64,000 nucleotides of DNA from Gemmatimonadota bacterium. GTDB taxonomy: Bacteria > Latescibacterota > UBA2968 > UBA8231. The stretch covers positions 25,711 through 89,710 of the forward strand of contig JABHDC010000174.1 of assembly GCA_018673255.1 (NCBI GenBank). Reading direction: 5' to 3'. How positions within the stretch are numbered: position 1 is the first letter of the stretch; each line of letters opens with the position of its first letter. Made by a program: the position numbers and the translations under genes. The notes beneath the pieces were generated by a model. The model worked only from the letters and a program-made list of their open reading frames with translations, did no database searches and was not told where the DNA came from. Positions 42,825 through 50,742 of the stretch are shown in pieces.

Positions 42825-43930
42825 TAGCCCTCGCGCACGCCGAAGTCGATGCGGCGATCGATGAGCGTGTAGGTCAGGTCACCAATCAGCTGCAGGATCA
42901 GGCCGAGGAATGTGAAGAAGTAGAGGGTGCCGAAGACGACGGGATAGTCGCGTTGTACAGCCGCTTCGTAGCCGAGCAGGCCGAGGCCGTCGAGGGAGAA
43001 GATGATCTCCGTCAGCAGGGCGCCGGTGAAGAGGATTCCAACAAAGGCGGCGGGGAAACCGGCGATGACGATGAGCATGGCATTGCGGAAGACGTGACCA
43101 TACAGGACGCGGCGTTCACCCAGACCCTTGGCCCGTGCTGTGAGCACGTATTGTTTGCCGATTTCCTCGAGGAAGGAATTCTTCGTCAGCAGGGTCAATC
43201 CGGCGAACCCACCGATGACGAGGGACATCACGGGCAGGCAGATGTGCCACAGGTAGTCGGTGGTCCTGCCCAGCGCGCTCAATTCCTCGTAGTCGCTTGA
43301 TGTCAGGCCTCGAAGGGGGAACCACTGCACGTAGTGGCCGCCGGCGAAGATGACGATGAGCAAGATGGCGAAGAGGAAGCTGGGTACGGCATTGCCAATG
43401 ATGATCGTCGACGAAGACCACACATCGAAGCGCGTGCCATCGCGCACGGCCTTGGCAATGCCCAGTGGAATCGAGATGGCGTAGATGAACAGCGTCGTCC
43501 ACAGACCGAGGCTGATGGAGACGGGCATCTTGTCGAGGACGAGATCCAGCACATCGCGATCGCGGTAGAAGCTGGTGCCGAAGTCGAACCTGAGGTATCC
43601 CCAGATCATCCGCGTGAAGCGCTCGTGGGCGGGCTTGTCGAAGCCATACATGCGCTCCAGTTCGGCCAGCAGGTCCGGATCGATGCCCCGGGCTCCCCGA
43701 TAGCGAGAGTCGGTGCGATCCAGATCCATCGCTTCGCTGGCATCGGTGCCCTCGGCGCCGACGGATCCACCGACACGAGCCGCGGCGCCCACATCGTGGC
43801 CCTGTAGACGGGCGATGACCTGTTCTACCGGTCCGCCGGGTGCCGCCTGGACGATGAGAAAGTTCACCACCATGATGCCGAACAGGGTCGGTATCATCAG
43901 CAGCAGGCGTCGAAGGATGTAGCCGGTCAA
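42824..43930 (-). CDS. yejB: ABC transporter permease, YejB-like
   Basis: Inner-membrane permease of 368 residues opening [20 protein letters not shown], the YejB start pattern, followed by [17 protein letters not shown]. The extended periplasmic loop, [20 protein letters not shown], and the permease block [20 protein letters not shown] are all typical. The initiation codon would be TTG at 43930 (no ATG or GTG is available; an in-frame TAG lies about 12 codons further up), with no clear ribosome site. No yejA-type binding protein gene precedes it, only a 163-base gap to the divergent FapA-like gene. Confidence 0.9.
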   Translation of the reverse strand: MTGYILRRLLLMIPTLFGIMVVNFLIVQAAPGGPVEQVIARLQGHDVGAAARVGGSVGAEGTDASEAMDLDRTDSRYRGARGIDPDLLAELERMYGFDKPAHERFTRMIWGYLRFDFGTSFYRDRDVLDLVLDKMPVSISLGLWTTLFIYAISIPLGIAKAVRDGTRFDVWSSSTIIIGNAVPSFLFAILLIVIFAGGHYVQWFPLRGLTSSDYEELSALGRTTDYLWHICLPVMSLVIGGFAGLTLLTKNSFLEEIGKQYVLTARAKGLGERRVLYGHVFRNAMLIVIAGFPAAFVGILFTGALLTEIIFSLDGLGLLGYEAAVQRDYPVVFGTLYFFTFLGLILQLIGDLTYTLIDRRIDFGVREG

Positions 43931-44093
43931 AGGATAGAGCCAGTCTTCAGGGGTGAAGTACAGAGACTAGCTGGCAACGGGCCGCAGGGCAAACAGCGAC
44001 CAGACCGCCCTGATCGGAGATAATGTGGGTATACTAGGGTCAGACGGACGCCACGGTGAGTCGCCTGGCGCCAGCTCGAACCCTTGAGGTGCC

Positions 44094-44171
44094 ATGTCGC
44101 TCACCGCTGCCGAACTCATGACGACGCCCATCGTCACCGCCCTGCGCGACCGATTTCCGGCGACGGACTGA
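44094..44171 (+). other. Short reading frame ending at an in-frame TGA before the FapA-like gene
   Basis: A well-placed ATG (GAGG 7 bases upstream) opens MSLTAAELMTTPIVTALRDR and FPATD, then TGA at 44169. The same frame then stays open, without another start codon until the TTG at 44253, and runs into the DUF342 protein. It is either the true N-terminus of that gene cut by a nonsense change or sequencing error, or a leader peptide. A TATACT at 44030 could be the -10 element. Confidence 0.45.
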
Positions 44172-44252
44172 AAGGGCAGGTACACCATACCCAGACGACC
44201 TCACAAGCGCAGCCGTCAGATACAGGACGACCTGCTCGACAAGACGGAGGAG

Positions 44253-46505
44253 TTGCTGCGCGAAGCGTCGCCGACACCGGATGGCGCCTCTGTCCCTGAG
44301 CCCTCGACAGAAAGCGCTGTCGTCCCGAAGAGTGCCGCTGTCGATGACACCAAAATCGCAGACCCTGCCGATGGCTCGGCCGCCGCACCATCAGATCCTC
44401 TGCAGGTACCCCTTGAGCTGAGCATCACCGACGATGGTCTGCAGGCCATCGTGAAAGCGATCTTCTCGACGACGGCTCCGGAGCACGTCGAGCAATTGCT
44501 GCGGGAGAACGATATCTGCGAGGGGGTATCCGAAGAGGCGATTCAGCAGGCGATCAAAATAGCCGCCGACAAGGGCGCCAAGGTGGAAGCTGTCGTGGTC
44601 GCCGAGGGCCGTGCGCCACGACCGGCGGGGGCACCCCGACTCGAACCCCGGCTGCCGCCCAGTCTTGAGGCCCTGCCGAATCTGGAGTCGGTGGTGGAAG
44701 TATTGAGCAGGGAGCATCGTCAAGAGGTCAGCGCGGCCCTGTCGGATCTGAGTGGCTGGCTGGTGACGTCCGGTCAGGTGATTGCCACCTTGCTAGCCGA
44801 AGAGGGGGAGGCAGGGATCAGTGTGCAGGGCAAGCCCCTGCCCATACCACCGGCAGACCTCATATCTGACACCCGTCTCCAACCAGGAGAGGGGGTGGAA
44901 CTGGCACCGAATGGTACCAATTTCGTTGCGACGGTGGCGGGATTGGCTGGTCAGTTGCACGGCAGCCCCGCCGTGGTGCCACAGGTATGGATCACACAAA
45001 ATGGCATGGGCGCGTATCTGGCATGCCCCGAGGCTGTGCCCGGTTCAACCAGTCCTACGGCACAGGATCTGGCTGGAACACTTGGTGCTGCAGGGGTCAC
45101 CGATGGGATCGATACCTCGATGTTGGAGAGCCTGTCCGAGAGGTTGAGTGTGCTTGGTCCGGGTGAACCTCTGGTTCAGGTGGCAGCAGGGCACGAGGTC
45201 ATTGCCCCGGTGGATGCTACCCCCGTCTTCAATTTCGATCACCATGCTCGCAGCGGCAGTGTGCGACCGGATGGTTCGATCGATTTCCGTGATCGCAATG
45301 TCTTCCCGCCCGTGCATGCCGAGGAATTGCTGGTGACCAGTGGCGTTCCTGAACTGGGAACCGAGGGCCGGACCGTGCGTGGTGAGATCCTGCCCGTTGA
45401 CGCACCACGTGATGTCGAACTCGTCCCCGGCGAGAATGTCCGCCACCAGGCGCAGGATGGCCTATCTCAGATCCATGCAGAGATCGATGGCGGCGCAGCC
45501 GTGCAGATCGAGGAGGAGGACGCCGATGGCGGTGGTCTCGTCCGATATACGGTGCACGTCTATCCAATCACCCAGGTGGATGGGGATGTGGGCTACGAGA
45601 CGGGTCACATTGATGTGCCGGGCAGCGTGCTCATCAGTGGCACGATCAAGGCTGGATTCCACGTCAAAGCCAGTGGCGATGTCGCCGTAAGTGGATCTGT
45701 CGATGATGGTGCCATCATTCAGGCAGGTGGTAATGTGACCGTGCAACTGGGCATCGTGGGTGACGAGACGAAGGTCGAAGCGACCGGCAGCATTGCAGCC
45801 AAGTTTGTCCAGGAGGCGACGCTGAGGGCGGGCGAGGATATCACCGTCGGCAGTTATATCCACAATGCGGATGTCGCCGCCCGTGGGAGTGTGAATGTGG
45901 AGGGAGCCGGTGGTGCCGGTGGAGGGATCATCGGCGGCACTGTGTGGGGAGCAAAGGGGCTGACGACCCGCAATCTCGGCTCGGCGGGTTCGACGGGTAC
46001 GCACGTAAGGGTCGGTGTGGATCGCGAAGAGTTTGCGGAGGTGGAGAAAGCACAGGCGATCATCCGCCAGGTGGACACACTGCTGCCCCGGTTATTGCAG
46101 AGCGCAGGTGTTGCCTCACTGGATGCGGATCAGATCCGCATCAGTCTGTCGAAGAACCCCGGTCGCAAGAAGGTCCTGAAGCACTACATCAAGAAGGCCA
46201 CTCAGCTGACGAGTTTGAAGCAGGCGCACATCGAGAAACGGCGTCAATTGCTGGATCAGATCAGTGCCAAGGCCCAGAGCGTGGTGATCGCCGTCGCAGA
46301 TACGGCCTACGCTCGTACCGAGGTTGGAATCGGTGGCCATCAACTGTCGCTGCAGGATGATCTGAAAGCGGTAAAGCTGTGTCTCGACACATCGACGGAT
46401 CCACCCGCGATCGGTCATCGCCCCCTGCACGAGGAGGCCGGTCAGGAAACGTCCGGTGATGCTGTATCGGGTATGGCCTCAACTGGATCCGATCCGACGC
46501 CCTGA
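44253..46505 (+). CDS. DUF342 / FapA-family protein
   Basis: About 750 residues of a FapA-like (flagellar assembly protein A, DUF342) protein. The N-terminal half has the FapA_N region (VDATPVFNFDHHARSGSVRP, SGVPELGTEGRTVRGEILPV). The C-terminal half is the right-handed beta-helix: VDGDVGYETGHIDVPGSVLI, FHVKASGDVAVSGSVDDGAI, IIGGTVWGAKGLTTRNLG. A coiled coil follows from about 590. Frame start is a TTG at 44253 with no real ribosome site; the true start may be 44094, beyond an in-frame TGA at 44169. Family members occur in flagellated and non-flagellated bacteria and their job is poorly known. Stop is 4 bases from a convergent gene. Confidence 0.85.
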   Translation: MLREASPTPDGASVPEPSTESAVVPKSAAVDDTKIADPADGSAAAPSDPLQVPLELSITDDGLQAIVKAIFSTTAPEHVEQLLRENDICEGVSEEAIQQAIKIAADKGAKVEAVVVAEGRAPRPAGAPRLEPRLPPSLEALPNLESVVEVLSREHRQEVSAALSDLSGWLVTSGQVIATLLAEEGEAGISVQGKPLPIPPADLISDTRLQPGEGVELAPNGTNFVATVAGLAGQLHGSPAVVPQVWITQNGMGAYLACPEAVPGSTSPTAQDLAGTLGAAGVTDGIDTSMLESLSERLSVLGPGEPLVQVAAGHEVIAPVDATPVFNFDHHARSGSVRPDGSIDFRDRNVFPPVHAEELLVTSGVPELGTEGRTVRGEILPVDAPRDVELVPGENVRHQAQDGLSQIHAEIDGGAAVQIEEEDADGGGLVRYTVHVYPITQVDGDVGYETGHIDVPGSVLISGTIKAGFHVKASGDVAVSGSVDDGAIIQAGGNVTVQLGIVGDETKVEATGSIAAKFVQEATLRAGEDITVGSYIHNADVAARGSVNVEGAGGAGGGIIGGTVWGAKGLTTRNLGSAGSTGTHVRVGVDREEFAEVEKAQAIIRQVDTLLPRLLQSAGVASLDADQIRISLSKNPGRKKVLKHYIKKATQLTSLKQAHIEKRRQLLDQISAKAQSVVIAVADTAYARTEVGIGGHQLSLQDDLKAVKLCLDTSTDPPAIGHRPLHEEAGQETSGDAVSGMASTGSDPTP

Positions 46506-46508
46506 AGC

Positions 46509-47726
46509 TCAGCCCAACCGAACGCGCAAGAGCATCAGGTCCGCGCAGAATCCTTCAGCTGGGTCGGCTGCGAAGAACCTTGGCAGATGCAGCAGCAGAT
46601 CACCCGATCCGCGCTCTTCCCGCACGTAGAAGTTCGACAGGGTCAGCTGGTCATCTTCATCCTGCTGTCGATCATCGATGGTGGTGATCGTCGAGGCGAT
46701 CAGCGCCCCCGTGTCTCTATCGACCTCTCCGAGCACCATCGGGTAGCGTGGCCGGTTTCCCTGCGGATTCTGAGGGCAGATGTTGCCCATCCAGTACAAA
46801 CGGCCATCCGAGTGAGGGATCAACTGCGAACAGGAACTGGGGGAGTAGAAGGCCGTGCCATCGTCATAGGTCCAGGGCTCCGGTGTGGTCCAGGTCATGC
46901 CCGCATCGGATGATCTGGAGACCCAGCGATGACCGGGCAGGTCGTGGCGCGCATCGTTGCTGCCGCGCATGACCATCAGGATCGTGCCATCGTTGAGCTC
47001 GGCGATGGTCGGCTCGATCATGCCCCGTGTCGAGCGTTCTGGATCGCCGGCAATACGCTGTGAACAGGTCCAGGCCAGGCGTCCATCCGGTTGCCAGCGG
47101 CCCATGAGCAGCATGCAGTCGGTGTAGGTGAATCCCGCGCCGGGATTGTGATAGGTGCCATCGGGGCCGACAGGTGAGCTCTGGACAGGTATGAGAATCA
47201 CCCCGTCGGAGCGCGTCAGTGGACGCTGGCCGAGATCCCCGATCATGACGCAGTTGGATCCCACGCTGACACCGGGTAGATGGTTGGTCTCGTCGTAGTC
47301 GTCGCCTTCGTGCACGACCTGTTCGTTGACGATCTGAGTACGGCCGCCATCTGCAGAGACCGAGTAGTGCAGGGTCCAGGCAGACATACCCTCCAGGGGC
47401 TCGTCGGTGGGCAGCACTCCTTCTGTCCAGACGCTGATGTAACGCCCCGTGGCCGGATCCACATAACCACCGCGCGGGTGGCGGCGACCGGTGCCGCCCG
47501 CGTCGTCGAATTTCATGGCCCAGGGCGTCGGCTCGGACCAGGTGCTCCCACCATCATCCGACGAACGCACGAAGGCGGCGTCGACCGTGTCAGATCGGCT
47601 GGTCAGGCTGTGAATACTGATGAGCCGCTCGCCACTCGGTTCACAGTAGTAGCTACCACCCATGACGCCGGTACCCGGGGCGGGAGAGGCGACGAAGACT
47701 TCACGGGAGAGGACGTTGGCTTTCAT
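46509..47726 (-). CDS. BNR/Asp-box repeat (sialidase-like) protein
   Basis: A 405-residue beta-propeller protein. Two clear Asp-boxes: SSDDGGSTWSEP near residue 55 and SRSSDAGMTWTTPEPW near 275. Conserved propeller stretches include GMIEPTIAELNDGTILMVMR and CSQLIPHSDGRLYWMGNICP. It resembles the exo-sialidase-fold family used widely for glycan-related hydrolysis. The catalytic Tyr/Glu/Arg set of true sialidases is not clear by eye. No signal peptide from the ATG at 47726 (AAGAGA upstream); the frame is open to 47810. Divergent from ppk. Confidence 0.78.
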   Translation of the reverse strand: MKANVLSREVFVASPAPGTGVMGGSYYCEPSGERLISIHSLTSRSDTVDAAFVRSSDDGGSTWSEPTPWAMKFDDAGGTGRRHPRGGYVDPATGRYISVWTEGVLPTDEPLEGMSAWTLHYSVSADGGRTQIVNEQVVHEGDDYDETNHLPGVSVGSNCVMIGDLGQRPLTRSDGVILIPVQSSPVGPDGTYHNPGAGFTYTDCMLLMGRWQPDGRLAWTCSQRIAGDPERSTRGMIEPTIAELNDGTILMVMRGSNDARHDLPGHRWVSRSSDAGMTWTTPEPWTYDDGTAFYSPSSCSQLIPHSDGRLYWMGNICPQNPQGNRPRYPMVLGEVDRDTGALIASTITTIDDRQQDEDDQLTLSNFYVREERGSGDLLLHLPRFFAADPAEGFCADLMLLRVRLG

Positions 47727-47896
47727 GGGATCTCTTGGCAGTGAGATAAGCAGTGAGATGGGGCGATTTGCGCGGTCCATAACATAGGTCAGAACGCACG
47801 GGGACAGCACGTTGGATCGGTCCTGGCCCTTGACCCTGGGGCCTAAATCCTGACTTCATATCAGCATACGTTCATTGTGATGGGGAAGGTGCAGTG

Positions 47897-50047
47897 ATGA
47901 AAGCAGTCAAGCAGCCAGAGAAGGGCGTCGAGCAGCCGCCGGTGGAGTCCCCCGCTGTGGGTGATTCATTCATCAATCGTGAGCTCAGCTGGCTGCAATT
48001 TGCCGGTCGCGTCCTTGAGATGGCGCAGGACCAGGACACGCCCTTGCTGGAGCGGGTGAAATTCGCCGGGATCCTTGGCATGATCTACGACGAGTTCGTC
48101 ATGAAGCGCATGGGCGGCTTGCGCCGTCAGCTCGACCAGAAGAAACAGCACGTGTCGGCTGATGGTCTGGATCCGGCCCAGGAGTTGAACGCGAGTCGCG
48201 ACGAACTCAACCGGCAGACGGGTGTCCTGTCGAGGTTGGTGGAGGAAGACCTGCGCCCCGCGCTGGCGGGCATTGGCCACCCCTTGCTGGAATACGACGA
48301 ACTGACCGATGACCAGCGCGCCGGTGTGGATGAAGTATTCGACAAGACGGTCCTGCCCATCCTGACCCCCCTGTCGGCCGATATCGGTCACCCCTTCCCA
48401 TTCATCAGTGGCCTGAGTCTGTCTCTGGCTGTCACCGTGCGTCTGCCAAACAAGAAGCGCGAGCGTTTTATCCGTATCAAAGTGCCGCCGAATCGGGATC
48501 GCTGGATCGATGTGCCCGGTGGTGGCTACGTGCCACTGGAACAGGTCATTGCGGGCAATCTGGCGCGACTGCTGCCCAGCGGCTCGAAATGGGAGTGCCA
48601 CTTCTTCCGCGTTGCACGAGGCGCCAAAGACGATCCCTGGGATCGCGTCACGGAAGATGACGAAAACGGTCTCGATCCGGGATCGTTGATCGGCATGGTG
48701 AGCGCCGAATTGACGGCGCGCCGCTTCGCCGGTGTCGTGCGACTGGAAGTCAGCAGCGGCACACCGAAAGCACTGCGTCGTTGGCTCGGGGAACAACTGT
48801 CGACGGACAAAGCCGATATCATCGATGCGGGTCCCTTACTTGCACTGATGGACATCGGGCAATTGCAGCCTGATGGTTTCGCAGATCTGCGCGACGAGCC
48901 GCACCATCCGGTCACCCATCCGAGGTTGACCCATCTGGAGCCCGAGGATACGGGTGGCATTTTCCGCGAGATCCGCGAGGGCGACCTGTTACTCCACCAC
49001 CCGTATCACGATTTCGACACGTCGGTCCTGCGTTTTCTTGAAAGCGCCGCACTCGACCCCAAGGTCCTGGCGATCAAACTGACGATCTATCGAACCAGCA
49101 AGAACTCGCCGATCGTGAAGGCCCTGACCGATGCCGTGCAACGTGGCAAGCAGGTGGCGGTGCTTGTGGAGATCACGGCACGCTTCGACGAGGCGCCGAA
49201 CATGGTCTGGGGTGAGCAGTTGGAGAAGGCGGGGGCCCACGTTGTCTACGGCATGGAGCACATCAAGACCCACGTGAAACTCGGCCTGGTCGTGCGCGAG
49301 GAAGAGGGGCAACTGCGCCGCTACATACACTTTGCCACGGGGAACTACAACGACAAGACAGCCCGTCTCTACGAGGATCTCGGGGTTCTGAGTTGCGACG
49401 AGAAGCTGGGTGCTACGGTAGCTGCCGTCTTCAATGAACTGACGGCTGGTGTCGCGGCTCCCGACTACGGTGATCTGCTGGTGGCGCCTCACAATCTGCG
49501 CCTGCGCTTCACCGAATTGATCCGGCGCGAAGCGGAGCACGCCAAGGCAGGACGCCCCAGCGGTATCCGTGCGAAGATGAACCAACTTCAGGACAAGAAG
49601 ATCATCCGTGAACTCTATGCAGCCAGTCGCGCCGGCGTGCCGATTACGCTGAATGTGCGGGGGTTGTGCAGTCTGCAGGCCGGTGTGCCGGGTATGTCCG
49701 AATCGATCCGTGTGTTCAGCACCCTCGGTCGTTATCTCGAACACGGTCGGATCTATCGCTTCGAGAATGCGGGCGCACCGGAATATTATCTTGGATCTGC
49801 CGATTGGATGAAGCGGAATCTCGACAATCGCATGGAGACGATCGTCCCCGTCTTTGATGAAGACATCCGTCGCCAACTGGTGGAGATCCTCGATGTGTAT
49901 GACGAGGACAATGTGACGACGTGGGATCAACTACCGGATGGTGCCTACGTGCGCCGGCAGCCTGCTGACTTAGAGGCGCCTCGAGCCTCGCAGGACGTGT
50001 TCATCGCCCGGGCGACGGCGGCAGCAGAGGACGTGACCGTCGCCTGA
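47897..50047 (+). CDS. ppk1: Polyphosphate kinase 1
   Basis: A 716-residue enzyme that makes polyphosphate from ATP. Landmarks in order: FINRELSWLQFAGRVLEMAQ, the head domain, LLHHPYHDFDTSVLRFLESA, LTIYRTSKNSPIVKALTDAV, ITARFDEAPNMVWGEQLEKA, the HIKTHVKLGLVVRE block and YIHFATGNYNDKTARLYEDL, whose His is the autophosphorylation site. The C-terminal domain has NVRGLCSLQAGVPGMSESIR and GSADWMKRNLDNRMETIVPV. Full family length. ATG 47897 with GGGGAAGG upstream; a GTG one codon earlier is also in frame. No ppx gene adjacent; a hairpin terminator follows at 50107. Confidence 0.96.
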   Translation: MKAVKQPEKGVEQPPVESPAVGDSFINRELSWLQFAGRVLEMAQDQDTPLLERVKFAGILGMIYDEFVMKRMGGLRRQLDQKKQHVSADGLDPAQELNASRDELNRQTGVLSRLVEEDLRPALAGIGHPLLEYDELTDDQRAGVDEVFDKTVLPILTPLSADIGHPFPFISGLSLSLAVTVRLPNKKRERFIRIKVPPNRDRWIDVPGGGYVPLEQVIAGNLARLLPSGSKWECHFFRVARGAKDDPWDRVTEDDENGLDPGSLIGMVSAELTARRFAGVVRLEVSSGTPKALRRWLGEQLSTDKADIIDAGPLLALMDIGQLQPDGFADLRDEPHHPVTHPRLTHLEPEDTGGIFREIREGDLLLHHPYHDFDTSVLRFLESAALDPKVLAIKLTIYRTSKNSPIVKALTDAVQRGKQVAVLVEITARFDEAPNMVWGEQLEKAGAHVVYGMEHIKTHVKLGLVVREEEGQLRRYIHFATGNYNDKTARLYEDLGVLSCDEKLGATVAAVFNELTAGVAAPDYGDLLVAPHNLRLRFTELIRREAEHAKAGRPSGIRAKMNQLQDKKIIRELYAASRAGVPITLNVRGLCSLQAGVPGMSESIRVFSTLGRYLEHGRIYRFENAGAPEYYLGSADWMKRNLDNRMETIVPVFDEDIRRQLVEILDVYDEDNVTTWDQLPDGAYVRRQPADLEAPRASQDVFIARATAAAEDVTVA

Positions 50048-50106
50048 GGGTTGATCTCAAGCGGGGGAGGAATCAGCTCCGGGTGTCGCATGGGGCGCGC
50101 ATGGGG

Positions 50107-50141
50107 CGGTGGCTCGGACGCTTCCGGCGACCGAGCCACCG
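50107..50141. terminator. Hairpin between convergent ppk and CBS genes
   Basis: An 11-bp stem CGGTGGCTCGG (50107-50117)/CCGAGCCACCG (50131-50141) with a 13-base loop lies in the 129-base gap between two converging genes. No T tract follows on either strand, so efficiency is uncertain. Confidence 0.55.
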
Positions 50142-50176
50142 GGATTCTGACCGCCTCAGGCTGTGTCCAGCAGCCA

Positions 50177-50572
50177 TCAGGCCTCTTGAGAGATCCGATC
50201 CAGGAGGGCCATCAGAACAGCGGGCATGAGATCGGCACGACTGACCAGGCCCACAAGTTTCCCACCATCGTGGATGAGCACCCGCCGGAAGTCATGTGTC
50301 ATGAGGCAGTCGACGACGTCGACCAATGGCGCATCGATGGCGAATGTGGTCGGATCGTGTGTCATGATGGAGCCCACGGTACTGCAATCCGTCTCGTAGA
50401 AGGCCTTGAGCACATCCTTCTCACTCAAGACCCCCAGGACGGTGTCATCCTGGTCGACAACTGGCAGGCCGCTGATATGATTCTCGATCAGCAACTCCAG
50501 GGCTCGTCTGACGGGTTCTTCCGGTCCAACCGTGAGTGGATTGGACTTCATGATGGCTCGAATGGTCGACAT
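50177..50572 (-). CDS. Two-CBS-domain protein
   Basis: A 131-residue protein made of a CBS pair: first motif TIRAIMKSNPLTVGPEEPVR with HISGLPVVDQDDTVLGVLSE, second TVGSIMTHDPTTFAIDAPLV with FRRVLIHDGGKLVGLVSRAD. CBS pairs bind adenine nucleotides and act as energy sensors, often on another protein. The ATG at 50572 starts right at the domain, with GGGG upstream; an in-frame extension to 50674 lacks similarity. It stands alone and its partner is unknown. Confidence 0.9.
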   Translation of the reverse strand: MSTIRAIMKSNPLTVGPEEPVRRALELLIENHISGLPVVDQDDTVLGVLSEKDVLKAFYETDCSTVGSIMTHDPTTFAIDAPLVDVVDCLMTHDFRRVLIHDGGKLVGLVSRADLMPAVLMALLDRISQEA

Positions 50573-50742
50573 GCTGACCCCTGGTGAACGGATGAAAACC
50601 CCACCCCCGACACACCGCCCGTCAAACATCGGACATCGTTGTCCGATGAGGCGCAAAGCAAGCGCCGTCATCAACCGGGGTCAAGAGGTCAGTTCCTGAT
50701 ATCGGGTAGGGTCCGGCCAGGGGTTGGTCGCGTCCAAGCCGG

